Assembly: GCA_977006965.1 (NCBI GenBank)
Contig: OZ345365.1
Span: 1,302,001-1,366,000 of the forward strand
Origin: Phymatolithon calcareum
Taxonomy: Eukaryota > Rhodophyta > Florideophyceae > Hapalidiales
Length of the DNA stretch: 64,000 nt
Direction of reading: 5' to 3'
Positions 9,695-18,999 of the stretch are shown here, one piece after another. The stretch's first letter is position 1. Each line of letters opens with the position of its first letter. The notes beneath the pieces are model-generated. The model was not told the DNA's origin, searched no databases, and was given only the letters and a program-made list of their open reading frames with translations. A program made the translations under genes and the position numbers.

Positions 9695-10084
9695 TTGAAA
9701 CCATTACTGAAGTGCGTATCGGGAAAACAATGGTGAAGTACTATAATTATTAAACTTAGCTTCAAAACATGTGAAGTGAGCTGAAAGGTACAAACTTACA
9801 AGATAGTGTTAACGAGGATGGACTGGTTTTGGGAGTGTCGAACTTGACAAAACTCTGGCTGGAATGATATTCATGGGCTCATTACGTACCGTTGAGCCTG
9901 GGACCTATCTGGTTACATTCTCTAGCCGCTCCTTGCAATCTTGACGCAAAGCTCTATTGTCATGCAGCTCCAATCGGGGTCTTCTGACTTCCATAAGGGG
10001 ATTTGTCTCATATTTTGGAATTGCGTTCCTTCTTTTGGCCGTGTGCTCGCAAATGTTGGGCATGCACAGCGGGACTACTCCTCT
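9695..10084 (+). repeat. Resumed 3' flank of SLR2
   Basis: No gene is seen. The sequence continues the SLR 3' flank after the LINE insertion: AGATAGTGTTAACGAGG and TGATATTCATGGGC match SLR1 (3820-3905), and 9950-10080 matches 4440-4560 and 23890-24010. Similarity stops where ORF family K begins. Confidence 0.55.
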
Positions 10085-10540
10085 TTAATAGTGGAAGCAA
10101 TGAAGAATGTTGAGTGTCTAAAGGAATTTGACGACTTGAGAAACGTAAGTCACAAAGCGAATCAGGGAAGAGTATCGAAGAAAAACCGAAGCAGAAAAAT
10201 AATCGAAGTATGGGCACAGGAATAAAAAGGATGATCAGTGATGATGCACATAGAAGCAACGAAACTACCAGGGTTACTCTTCCTAAGGACGGGACAAAAC
10301 GGCTGAGATTCCTAAGGCTGATAATTGATCGAGCGCCAGTGTGGAGAAAATCAATACTGGGTGCGTACTTTGGCATCACAACGGTAAATGAGTTGGGGGC
10401 ACTCCAAGGCATTTTATCATGATCGTAGATGGGCCCTGATGAGAACGAGGAGTGCAAACGGCTCACACGCGCACTTTTAGATAGAGAAATAATGAGTGGC
10501 CATGTAGAAAGCCGATGTGTTGAGGTTTTCGTTCTTGAGT
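10085..10540 (+). pseudogene. ORF family K, copy 1 (unknown function)
   Basis: Encodes NVECLKEFDDLRN..KIIEVW, then after a stop and a frame change LRFLRLIIDRAPVWRKSILG and AYFGITTVNELGALQ. The same peptides, in better shape, occur at 61.7-62.3 kb (CLRLTFNRAPFWRKSVLGAF) and 35.5-35.7 kb, and in part at 24.7-25.2 kb. I do not recognise the family. It is basic, with one moderately hydrophobic stretch (GITAVIELVAL). Here it lies in + orientation, opposite to the copies in units B and C, so K moves or inverts independently of the SLR-GT14 unit. Confidence 0.5.
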
Positions 10541-11442
10541 GCCGATTTTATTGAGACTCAAGCTCTATCCCTTATTTGCACTGTCCTGAGCAAAACTACA
10601 AAAGCTCTGGATCCAATCTTCGAGTATCAGCAGCACCCTGCAGTATACTGCAATGGTGAGTAGGCGCTGAAAACTCTGTTTCAAAGGTGCTACATACGCG
10701 TGGGTTACTTGCGCACAGTAACTAACACAAGTACAATTCAGCAGATGCGCAATAGGTGACAAGTGAGCGAACATGAAGTTCGCGCTCCATACGCCGGCGC
10801 TTTTGCACGTCATCCTGTAAGTAGAAGGATACGTTAGCCGCGCGTCGTAATACCGATTGGACACGCGGCCTGTGTCCCTGTAATCAGAATACACGATGAG
10901 GCTCAAAACGAAAACTTGAGCCTGAAGTTTGCGATTGAACAGAAAAACTTATTCCATCAACACTCTTCTAGACTGTTCCGCAATCACTGAGTGTCTTGAG
11001 ATAAAGGTTGGGTTTATCTTGAAAATGAGTTTTCTCTCTCTGATGCGATATCTCATTCTAAGAAGCGATCAGGATCGCGACTTAAATGAGGGCGGGGGCG
11101 AGCGATTGCACACCCTGCAAAAGGGGGGATACTAATTGACACTAGACTAATAGTACGTTGAGTGTTAGTCGATGTCTGCGATAAATCCGTTGGTTCCTCT
11201 TGGAAGAGTCGTTCACCATACTGTGTTGACACTGTCCGTGGAAAGATCGCAAAGAGCCGTTATAGAGCTCCTAGGTCGACGGTAATAATATCGTTCATTA
11301 CACCGCTGCATCACTGCGTGTCTACATGACGAGCAACAGGACTTCACGAGTTGATCAAGCCGCGATATGTAACAACGATATCGGCCATTCCCAAGGGGAA
11401 ATATATAGCTAGACAAAATTGTTGTTCGATGGCACAGGTAAG
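10541..11442. other. Region without a recognisable gene; weak K-family N-terminal similarity at 11.2-11.4 kb
   Basis: Short frames only. On the minus strand 11416-11213 the peptide DQLVKSCCSSCRH resembles GLDKLVKSWCSLR of the copy-C locus (62.6 kb), and the nearby DNA aligns with the same place in units B and C. The stretch 10.55-11.2 kb has no counterpart that I can see in the other units. Confidence 0.35.
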
Positions 11443-11895
11443 GAATCAGCTGATCTTTCTCGCACTATGTAGCTTAGAGAGACTCATTTTTTCTCACTAA
11501 AGTGTCGACCGTAAATTCGTTTCTACCAAAACATGTTCACAAAGTAATAAGGTATACTTATGTGTGAATATCGTTTGACTTCACAGCGGCCCCTAATATG
11601 TCAATTTCTTCAGATTTACGAACAATACCCTCCTTCACCTTATTTGCCAGTGGAGCATTTGTTTGGCAAGCGGGGAATCAGCTGAACTTTCTCGCACTAG
11701 GCAGCTTCGAGAGACTCATTTTTAGTCACCAAAGTGTCGACCGAAAATTTGATTCTACCAAGACATATTCACAAACAAGTAAGATGTGCTTATATGTGAA
11801 TATCGTTTGAGTTCGCTGTGGATGTCAATCCCTTCAGATTTACAAACACTCCGTCCTTCACCTTATTTGCCCGTGGAGCATTTCTTTGCCTAATT
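11443..11895. repeat. Tandem duplication, period about 234 bp
   Basis: GAATCAGCTGA.CTTTCTCGC at 11443 recurs at 11677, and the following 200 bp recur too (AGTGTCGACCG, TTCACCTTATTTGCC). Units B (25.2-25.6 kb) and C (62.66-62.88 kb) hold a single copy, so the doubling is private to unit A. The copies have diverged by many substitutions, so the duplication is not recent. Confidence 0.75.
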
Positions 11896-11920
11896 CATAT
11901 TACCTAATCGACTGCCATCT

Positions 11921-12246
11921 CTAGTGTCCGCTGCCTGTGCATGATGCTGGCAAGGCCAATGATCCAAGAGGAAAGTCTGTATGGGAAAAGGACGTTAGTG
12001 ACCACTTTGACAAAAAGAGATGAAAGGAACGTGACCCATACTTACTTCCGAACTTCAGTTTACCAACACAAACTTCCGGCACGCTAGGGCTGCGCTCGCG
12101 CGTGGCCTCTTGCGAGGAGAACGACGAGATCGAATGCGGACGCCATTGCACTTGTTGCAAATTACCGTGATCGAAGATGTCGCCGACTCGGCGGTGGTTT
12201 TGTTCGAAACGGTGTGCAGTTCGAAGTGGTTGGCGATCAGGTCCAT
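11921..12246 (-). CDS. Module M, copy A: small basic CxxC protein, possible two-exon gene
   Basis: An ATG at 12246 opens a 63-residue frame (stop at 12055) with ITVICNKCNGVR, a CxxC pair, followed by a strongly basic run (RSRRSPRKRPRAS). The same 63-residue frame is kept in copies B and C. Immediately downstream lies a likely 69-bp GT-AG intron (11977-12045: GTAAGT to CATACAG) present at identical length in A, B and C. The stop of the 63-residue frame falls before that donor, so either the intron is in the 3' UTR or a different frame is spliced (the overlapping frame gives KLKFG before the donor). The function is unknown; the pattern could be a small zinc-binding nucleic-acid binder. It lies just downstream of GT14 on the same strand and could even be its distal exon. 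Confidence 0.4.
11977..12045 (-). other. Predicted 69-bp spliceosomal intron in module M, copy A
   Basis: Donor GTAAGTATGGG, pyrimidine-rich 3' end CTTTTCCCATACAG. The equivalent intervals 25654-25722 (copy B) and 62967-63035 (copy C) are also exactly 69 bp with GTAAGT and CAG ends, while the internal sequence differs. Confidence 0.6.
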
Positions 12247-12440
12247 GTTGAGATCCGTGCTTAGGCTTGTAGGGGGTAGGAAATGGTTGCCGAGGGCTGT
12301 GGTCTTCTTGTTTCTGTCTTGCGGGAACCTTCACAACGGCGACGAAGTGGTCGCCTTTTGTAGGCAAATCGAGTCACCGTTCGCGAAAATCATACGATTT
12401 GTTCTTCATAAGCTTCAAGACTAGCTACAGTCGGCGCGAG

Positions 12441-12793
12441 AGCCTCTGCAATGTGCCGTGAAATCCCTTCAGCCCAAATTTGCAATGCAGAGGCACAAGC
12501 ACATTAGCACTGCACAGTTTTCATCAATCGACAGTGCCCAGAAATGCCCTAATAGGGCAAGATAGAAGTTTGCGATGACTCGAAAATTGTGGAGCCATTG
12601 AGAGTTGCCATGTAAGTAGCCTACAGCCTTTGCAATGTGCCGTGAAATGTCTTCAGCCCAAACTTGCAGTGCAGAGGCACAAGCACATTAGCACTGCACA
12701 GTTTTCATCAATCAACAGTGCCCAGAAATGCCCTATTAGGGCAAAATAGAAGTTTGCGATGACTCGAAACTTGTGGAGCCATTGAGAGATGCC
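12441..12793. repeat. Tandem duplication, period 183 bp, in unit A
   Basis: AGCCT.TGCAATGTGCCGTGA at 12441 recurs at 12624, with the rest of the unit (AGCACATTAGCACTGCACAG, CCCAGAAATGCCCTA). Units B (26.12-26.29 kb) and C (63.44-63.60 kb) have one copy. It lies between GT14-A and module M. Confidence 0.8.
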
Positions 12794-13053
12794 ATGTCAC
12801 CCATTTGGCTCTAAATTTAGGTGGCTTTTCTTGGCCTCGGTTTCCTCAGATAGTTCTGGCGAATATGGCGTTGGCGAGAGGACAGGACGCCGGACGCGAA
12901 ATAGGGAGGTCGACCTCGTGCGTGATAGTGCAAAGCCCACAGCCGAGAAACGTGCGGTGATATCGCTCGAAGTGAGGGTATAAACGGGGAAATACCAAAC
13001 AGTGCACTTTACGAAGCTCTCCGAGTGCAAGCGCCTGGTGCACAAGCTAGTGT

Positions 13054-14281
13054 TCACTCTCGTATTGTAAACTTTACCTTGAGCTCCTCAATCGCCTCTC
13101 GCTCCAAACTCGGAACAGACCTCAAATGTGCGAGCACTACCATTCGGAATTCATCCCTCAACCGCTGTTCATACTCCCTTTGTCGCACACCATCGCCACC
13201 CATCAAACCAAGCATTTCCCGATCTATCCTTCTCGTCATCTCTCCCTCATCTCTTAGCTTGCTCTTGAAAAACAAAGGCTTGTTCCACAACTCACCCCAA
13301 ACCAGCGGCTCCCCCCCCCCTCACCCAAATCATCCACATGAAAAGGGTGCTGTGTCGACCTCAACACTCCATCTTCGCCGATCTAAAAGCTACCGTTCGG
13401 CGCCACAAAGAAAATGCTGTGCCAATTCGACGCCAAAGCACGCTCCCTGTAATAGCGATCATTCCATACCACACTCGAATTAACATGCTCATCCGCCGCC
13501 GCATTAGATAGTGAAGACAACGCTAAAAACTGCCGCACACGCGCATCAAGTACGAGAAACTCTACAAACTCGCGATGCCAAATTAACCATCCAGAGCTCT
13601 TCTCCACTGTGAACCCGCTATGACGGACCATTGGGTTGCGCAGCATGAGGGACTCATACCCCCCGATTGTAATATTCTCATCCCGCATTTCGTAAGTGCC
13701 GCGCGCACCAGACGCCAGTGTGGAATAGACAAACATTTGCCCAACTCTGATCCGCGCAAACCGCTTCCATTATCCTCATTTTTCCATGCGATGAACGAGA
13801 GACGCTGTTTGTTCACGACGCGATCACCAAAGCTCCCCGATGAGCATCGGTCGTGCCGCGAGATAATCTGCGCCGGAGAGATTGACGAAATAGTCGAATC
13901 ACACACCGGAGGCAAGTAGATGCGCGGCACCGATGAGCTAATTGAATGCGAGTGTGATTCCGTGCGCGATCGTCGACAGCGGCGTTCGTCAGTTTCTGAT
14001 AGCACGCGCGATACAATGTCGTCCCCTAGTAATAGGTCGAAATACACCGAGAAGACATTGCGCGTGTTGCGGTCGCACAGGGTGCGCAGAAGACGAGGGA
14101 CTAATGACGCATTCGCGCCGCTCGCCTGCACGAAGTACGCGACTACAACGTCGCGTGCGGGCAGATGGGTACGAAGAGCGAAAAGGATGAACTCTTTGAT
14201 GACGACGGTAGATGCGGCGCAGTGCAGAAGCGTGCCGTGGCAGCGGATACACGGACAAAACGTCGCGCGCAGCGGCCACAT
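13054..14281 (-). pseudogene. GT14-A: core-2/I-branching type glycosyltransferase, broken
   Basis: Reading leftward from ATG 14281: VAYFVQASGANASLVPRLLR and NTRNVFSVYFD (the N-terminal pattern of the Branch family), then in another frame FDYFVNLSGADYLAARP (compare W-DYFINLSGAD-PL). Next comes SSGWLIWHREFVEFLVLD with DEHVNSSVVWNDRYY (compare S-WFILSREFVE...DE-FF-T), and finally HPF-VDDLGE and PLFFKSKLRDEGEMTRRID (compare LFARKFD). The family moves GlcNAc or xylose onto glycans in the Golgi. About 409 codons span 14281-13054, normal for a GT14 core. Breaks: at least two frameshifts between 14.0 and 13.7 kb, TAG at 13383-13385 after VAPNGSF, and a run of ten C at about 13312-13321 that shifts frame. 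It converges with SLR2. No N-terminal membrane anchor is visible. Confidence 0.75.
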
Positions 14282-14566
14282 CGCATGTCAAGCAGGCGTC
14301 ATTGGCATCGCCGGCGATACGACTGCAAGCGGGACGCGCAGCGCTGCAGCAACTAGCGGACACCCGGTGGGCCATTCAGGTCGATGGCCGTGTTCAGAGC
14401 GCAGGTGCGGGAATGGCGAGATTTTGGCTACCGGTACTGTCCTTGGCACCAATGCTAGTGGGACTGTAAGCAGTTGCAAAAATTGAAGCTGACAGGATTC
14501 CATGACCCGTCTAGGCTTGGTGCCCTGTTAGTTCGCGATTTGGAAACATTGCTAAAAGTATGATTG

Positions 14567-14887
14567 TGTAATGCCTTTGAATGGGCATTATGATGCGCAC
14601 CTCAGAGAGATCTTTTCACTGCTCGTTAGCCAATCATCGTTGAGTACCTCCGGGAGATTTTAGTAGAAATAGCTCGCCAAGTTCACATAGCAGAGAGAGA
14701 GAAGGGGATAACGGAGAACACACACTCAACACTCCAACACACAACACAATAGTGGAGACACTCACTGTCTCCACGGGCACACGTTTTCGAATAAACGAAC
14801 CCGCACAGACAACTTTACTGTGCGGGGTGCCCTCTAGTGTGCCTTCGTGCACGCACTTAACGACGCACAGCCAACGCGTACGTTACA
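14567..14887 (+). repeat. Solo LTR upstream of GT14-A
   Basis: The 321-bp segment runs from TGTAATGCC to CGTTACA with ATTG on both sides (14563-14566 and 14888-14891). In unit B the same place reads straight through (GCTAAAAGTACAGATT...TTTACTTCCC at about 28383-28430), giving an empty site. A TATA-like CGAATAAACGAAC lies inside. The inverted copy at 15265-15526 confirms a repeat family. No retrotransposon coding sequence with these LTRs is in the window. Confidence 0.75.
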
Positions 14888-15264
14888 ATTGTAACTTTTA
14901 CTTCCCTTAGGGCAATGAGCATGTGAGCGCATTCACAGACGCAGGATAGAGAGAAAAAAACATTCTATGTCGCAGAAAATGTATTAGAAAGACATGGAGA
15001 AAGAAAAAGGAGGCAAGGCGTCAGAGGTAGAGCAAAGATCTTAATAATCCCCTACGGGTTGCAGTTTTTGCACGAATGCGAAGCACAAGCACAGTACAAG
15101 AACTGTTCTACGGTAAGCAGCAACTGAAGAAGCCTTGCACGTGCATGCGTAACACTATGGGACTTTTGAAAATAAAAGAAACAGTAAAATACATTAAAAT
15201 GTATTAGAAAGATGCTGGCTTTTTCGAATTCGGACTTATGTTACCTTTTCATTAAATCTACTTT
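14888..15264. repeat. 5' flank of GT14-A, homologous to 28.43-29.1 kb
   Basis: No gene is seen. TTAGAAAGAC, AGAACTGTTCTA.GG and AGCAACTGA.GAAGCCTTGC are shared with unit B at 28870-29060, and the similarity ends near GCTGGCTTTTTC (15211) and GTTGGCTTTTTC (29091). This sets the outer edge of the duplicated unit. Confidence 0.6.
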
Positions 15265-15526
15265 TACGATATGCGCGTTGGTAGTGCGTTGTTAGTGAGT
15301 GTCGTGAAAGCCCTCTGGAGGGCACACCCGCACAGTACAGTCGTCGATGTGGTTTCTTTTATTGGGAAAAGAGAGCCCATGCAAACGGTTGATGTCCTCA
15401 CTGTTGTTTCGTGAGCTGGGAGTCTTGTCCGTCCAGAGAGTCGTGTGTTGGGTGATTCTAAAGAAATGCGATCTCCCGAAGAGTGTGCGGATACTCGTAT
15501 TATAATGCACACGTGAGGGCATTACA
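15265..15526 (-). repeat. Second solo LTR of the same family, inverted
   Basis: On the minus strand this reads TGTAATGCCCTCACGTGTGC.. to CCAACGCGCATATCGTA, matching 14567-14887 in order (TACTGTGCGGG, GTGCCCTC..AGGGCTTTC). It is about 60 bp shorter with a decayed right end, so it is older or partly deleted. Confidence 0.7.
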
Positions 15527-16204
15527 AAAATAAAATTTCCAGGGGCTCAACCACCAAGTTCGGGGGGATTGTCAATGGCATGCTCGACCCTTGATCCCGT
15601 ACTTGATAAGATTTCAGGTTTTTGGAGGGCTGCAGTGGTTTTTGTTACGAACATTGTTCTACTACCAATCGACATTTACCGCGGAGCAAAGCCAACTAGT
15701 TTCGGAGCTGTAGACCCATGCGCATATCTGGCTCACGGCACAATTCCTTTGAACTGGATGGTACCATATTGAGTACCATTTCCTGTAACCGGTAGCACAG
15801 TCTACCGAGAATGCAGTATTTGGAACATTTCATGGACAATAGCAATCCACTTAATGTACATCGTAACCATATGTCGCGCCCGCTGTTATGTCGCTGTCCC
15901 AAGGCGGTCGCTTTCCTCTCGCGACTGTACGCCGCGCAACTTGGATAGCGATAGTCATGCTGCTCGTTGTAGGTGATTTGATGGGCCATACGGGCACGAG
16001 TCTTTCGTGCGTCTATGGGCTGCATCGCTGTCTTTTGGGTAGGTTGTAGTATATAATGAAGTTAGTTCCTTCCTTCGGAAGAAGCGACAGTTTCCACCTC
16101 CGAGCCCCGACAGTGTCCGTCTCTTCCCGCGCCGTACCCGTCGCTTCTCCACCAACAATGTGTGCCTCTTCGCAGCGCCGTACGGAGGCCCCCACAAGTA
16201 CGGG
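15527..16204. other. Unassigned intergenic DNA
   Basis: Only short overlapping frames on both strands, none with a recognisable motif. The frame 15569-15772 (67 residues) does not start in a conserved context and I cannot support it as a gene. Confidence 0.3.
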
Positions 16205-16370
16205 ATGTGGACCACTTTTGGGGGAAACAAATGATGTAAGGGAGGAGAGGTCTGAGGCCCGAGGGGGCACAATTAGACCCGAGGGCGAAGCCCGAGGGGC
16301 AATTGTGTCCCCGAGGACCCACACCGAGCCTCACGCACATCATTTGTGTCACAAAAAAGTGGTCCACATA
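16205..16370. repeat. Foldback element with nested palindromes
   Basis: The outer arms ATGTGGACCACTTTT..ACAAATGATGT (16205-16238) and the inverted copy 16337-16370 enclose a second inverted pair, CCGAGGGGGCACAATT and AATTGTGTCCCCGAGG, around a small GGGCGAAGCCC hairpin. The whole 166 bp could fold into one long imperfect hairpin. No clear target duplication is seen beyond AT/AT. Confidence 0.65.
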
Positions 16371-16502
16371 CTGCTTGTCCCCTGAAACGTCCCGTTTTTG
16401 TGTTGTAAGCTTGCGAAAGCGGTCAATCGAAACTAAACTTTCATACATTTGTTCTCCCCGGGAAAAGTGCATAAAAACTTCAACAAAACAGAAATGCAAA
16501 TT

Positions 16503-16573
16503 TGTTTCCCCAGGATGGGGGAAACATGGGATTTGTTTCCCCGGAATTGGGGAAACACGTGGTTTGTTTCCCC
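16503..16573. repeat. Short direct repeat of GTTTCCCC hairpins
   Basis: TTTGTTTCCCC occurs three times at about 32-bp spacing. The first two are followed by the inverted GGGGAAAC, giving two tandem hairpins (GTTTCCCC-5 nt-GGGGGAAAC and GTTTCCCC-6 nt-GGGGAAAC). The motif also echoes the GGGGGAAACAAATG arm of the foldback 300 bp upstream. Confidence 0.6.
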
Positions 16574-17261
16574 TGTTCGGCGTCAGTTTTTCGTAGATGC
16601 ACCAATAGAAATCCACTAAACTGATGATGCTATGATACTTTCTTTGGTGTCCATAGCCGCAGCATATATGAAATATAGCAGCGGTCCAACTTACAATTGA
16701 TACAGGACGGACATCTCTTGTTTCCCTCGGTTCTGGGGACAAGCGCTAAATCTCATCCGCGCCGCGGCCTCCATCTATTTGTTCTGCAGGAGTTTCCTTT
16801 CTTCCGACCAGCCTTCCCATTTGCGATCGCACGGATTTCATACTTGCTTGTCAAAAGGGCTTGTATGAGCATTGACCAAATGAGATTTTGGAGCAATAGA
16901 CAAGATGCGACTTTCATCTCTGTTGTTCGACTGCAAAATTTGCAGTCGGTTAATAGTTTGCTTTCTACTCATGACGAATCGTCTGTCCGGTGAGGGTGAC
17001 GTCAATCTCTGTTTCTCCTGCTTCCTGAGAACTGCTCCAAGAATACGTTAGATGTAGAATTTCTTACATGTGAACTGCTTACCGGTGCTTCGCTTGCACG
17101 CGGACTTTGTCGGAGGAACAAAGTGGGAGCTTTCCCTCTGCCCGTTCTGCACCTATGAAGGAATATATGTTTTTACTTGCACGCACAGTTTGCAGATTGT
17201 GAAGAACTTGAAGTGCATGACATGGTCACCAGAGCTCGACGCTACACTTCGCCTACGGCCC
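16574..17261. other. Intergenic DNA downstream of the ferredoxin-domain gene
   Basis: No supported gene. The frames on both strands here are short or are shadows of the ferredoxin-domain gene. Confidence 0.3.
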
Positions 17262-17828
17262 CTATGTATTTCCAGGGACATTAAACGGTTGCTCATTCTC
17301 GCCTTGTCCGCAAAACAGGTCGTTTTTGCGAATCCATACGTCCTCCACAACGTGCACTTGACAGGCAAGTCGCCAATCATTCAACTCCGCACGGCGCAGA
17401 TCATGTGGCGGAAGCGAAAGACGAGCATTTTCTCTCACCGACCGATGCTCAGGATGCACGTTACCGCTCAACACGACGACAGAACAAGTTCCACAGGTAC
17501 CGAGCCCTCGGCAGCTTATTAGTGCTGTCCGACGGTTGTGCGGGCAGAGCGCCGCGACATCTGCTCGCAGGAGCGGGTCGCGCAACGTCACCCTCATCTT
17601 CGCTGGTATTTCACGATCTCGAAAATGCACCCTCACTGGATCGATTAGGTTCCGGCATTCGCACACGCTCGCAAAATGTTTTGCAATCCGCCGGCTAAGG
17701 CAGTTGCTCAGGAGGGACGTCGATGACGGCGTTTTGAAAAGGAGCGTTTCCCGCGTCATGCTGGCGGGATTACTGCAGATTGGGGATGATGGTGTGCTGA
17801 ACATTCGAGGCGCTTTTTTCGTTCTCAT
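17262..17828 (-). CDS. 2Fe-2S ferredoxin-domain protein, probably plastid-targeted
   Basis: An intact 188-residue protein. The C-terminal half holds a plant/cyanobacterial-type 2Fe-2S site: LISCRGLGTCGTCSVVVLSG (C-x5-C-x2-C) and the fourth Cys in DWRLACQVHVVEDVWI. The companion features RLSLPPH and an ending like GFWGQG (LFCGQGEN) are typical of a conserved cyanobacterial and algal ferredoxin-like family. The domain carries electrons through a 2Fe-2S cluster. The roughly 70 residues ahead of it are Ser/Arg/Pro-rich with few acids, as in a plastid transit peptide. The ATG at 17828 is chosen; the frame continues to a GTG (17888) without another ATG. No introns are needed. It is one of the few ordinary single-copy genes here and the main evidence for a photosynthetic host. 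The redox partner is unknown. Confidence 0.82.
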   Translation of the reverse strand: MRTKKAPRMFSTPSSPICSNPASMTRETLLFKTPSSTSLLSNCLSRRIAKHFASVCECRNLIDPVRVHFRDREIPAKMRVTLRDPLLRADVAALCPHNRRTALISCRGLGTCGTCSVVVLSGNVHPEHRSVRENARLSLPPHDLRRAELNDWRLACQVHVVEDVWIRKNDLFCGQGENEQPFNVPGNT

Positions 17829-17941
17829 GTGGTCAGCACTGCGTAGACGTAGATCCCCCCTGTATGATATTGGTTGAATGTTGACCACTTATAGTTGTCA
17901 ATTTTTGAAACGTGCGAGATATTTGCTCACACCAGCCATGA

Positions 17942-18340
17942 ACAGAAGAAGAAGAAGAAGAAAGTAGATATTTATTTAAAAGGTACCACGCATCTGCTTA
18001 CGCTTGGGGCAACTTTTCGAGTGCTAAGAAAATTTGGCTTGATTCTGTCCTAGGAAGGGTTTCGTAGTGGGTGTTCCATAGTTCGGTGGTCTACAAAAAC
18101 CCACCTCTGGTCCCCTGAGGGACCTCGAGGGGGAAAAGTAGTCCACGTTCCTGTGTCACGCGGGGGGGGGTCAGATTTGCAGGGAATGCGTACTCTGCTT
18201 TGTGAGGATGAGGGTTGTCTATAGCCTGGAACATGGCCAGGAGCTCGTCAAGTGCTCGCTTAGTCCAGACGCCGTCTTCTTTTTTGGATGTATCCTTCAA
18301 AAGTCCCGTTTGTGACGTCTTCGATAGCATCTTTCGCACA
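17942..18340 (-). repeat. Dispersed repeat T2, with GAA-repeat tail
   Basis: From about 17962 to 18250 the sequence matches 28548-28850 (CGCATCTGCT.ACGC.TGGGGCAA, AAGAAAATTTGGCTTGATTCTG, GGTGGTCTACAAAAA). On the minus strand the repeat ends ..GCGTGGTACCTTTTAAATAAA followed by a (TTC)n run, the arrangement of a LINE or SINE 3' end. A minus frame at 18339-18091 (TKRALDELLAMFQAIDN) is not recognised. Short pieces occur at 18618-18680 and 61567-61610. Confidence 0.55.
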
Positions 18341-18999
18341 CGCTAAGGCAGAGATGGAGCTCAAAATGCTTGACTGTATTCGAGATTCGAACATGGCAAA
18401 TGGCTATCGAGATAGATCCGGCCTCCGACGAGTATGGCAGCAGCAAGAAGGTCGCCGAATCAGAAAAGTATTGTTTTCCAAGGATGGTCTACAGTACCCA
18501 GCATTGAGGATGAAAAGTTAGAGACAAAGGATTCTTTGTGGAAAATTGTTTGTAGGTCACTTCCCGAGAAACGCACCGTAATTAATTGAACAAATTGGCA
18601 GCCAAGAAGAAGTGAGAGTTTTTATTTAAAAGTTACCAACGCATTTGCAGACGCTTGGGGCAACTTTGCGAAGGCCATGCGGACACGTACAGGGTCTTTC
18701 TTTGCATGCTCGTGTTAGACTCGATATGGTGGAATACGAAAACCTACCATTGACCCATAAATGTGCAGCGAAGGAGCATGGGCAGTTGAAACACTCAACA
18801 GAACCGTGATAGAGCATGCATGGACTCCTATAGAAGAGAAGGATGTGGTTCGAAGCATAGACGTGATACTATATGAAAATATTTGCTGCTACTGTAGTAG
18901 AACACATCCTTAGCAAGGTGCTAACTTTCCTCAAGTTTGGACACATAGTACTTTCTCAATAAATCCACTTAATTACTATTGATAGCTTCAAAATCATGT
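18341..18999. other. Intergenic DNA with a partial T2 copy at 18618-18680
   Basis: TTTATTTAAAAGTTACCAAC followed by GCATTTGCAGACGCTTGGGG is a second, truncated T2 end. I see no gene otherwise. Confidence 0.4.

Noticed and set aside
13920-14486. 188-residue plus-strand frame over GT14-A
   Set aside because: Arg-rich antisense of a GC-rich coding region; GT14 motifs are on the minus strand in both copies A and B.
17070-17522. 150-residue plus-strand frame opposite the ferredoxin-domain gene
   Set aside because: The minus strand holds a full 2Fe-2S motif; the plus frame has none.
18091-18339. 82-residue minus frame in T2 as a host gene
   Set aside because: It lies in a dispersed repeat whose other copy at 28.6 kb does not keep the frame.
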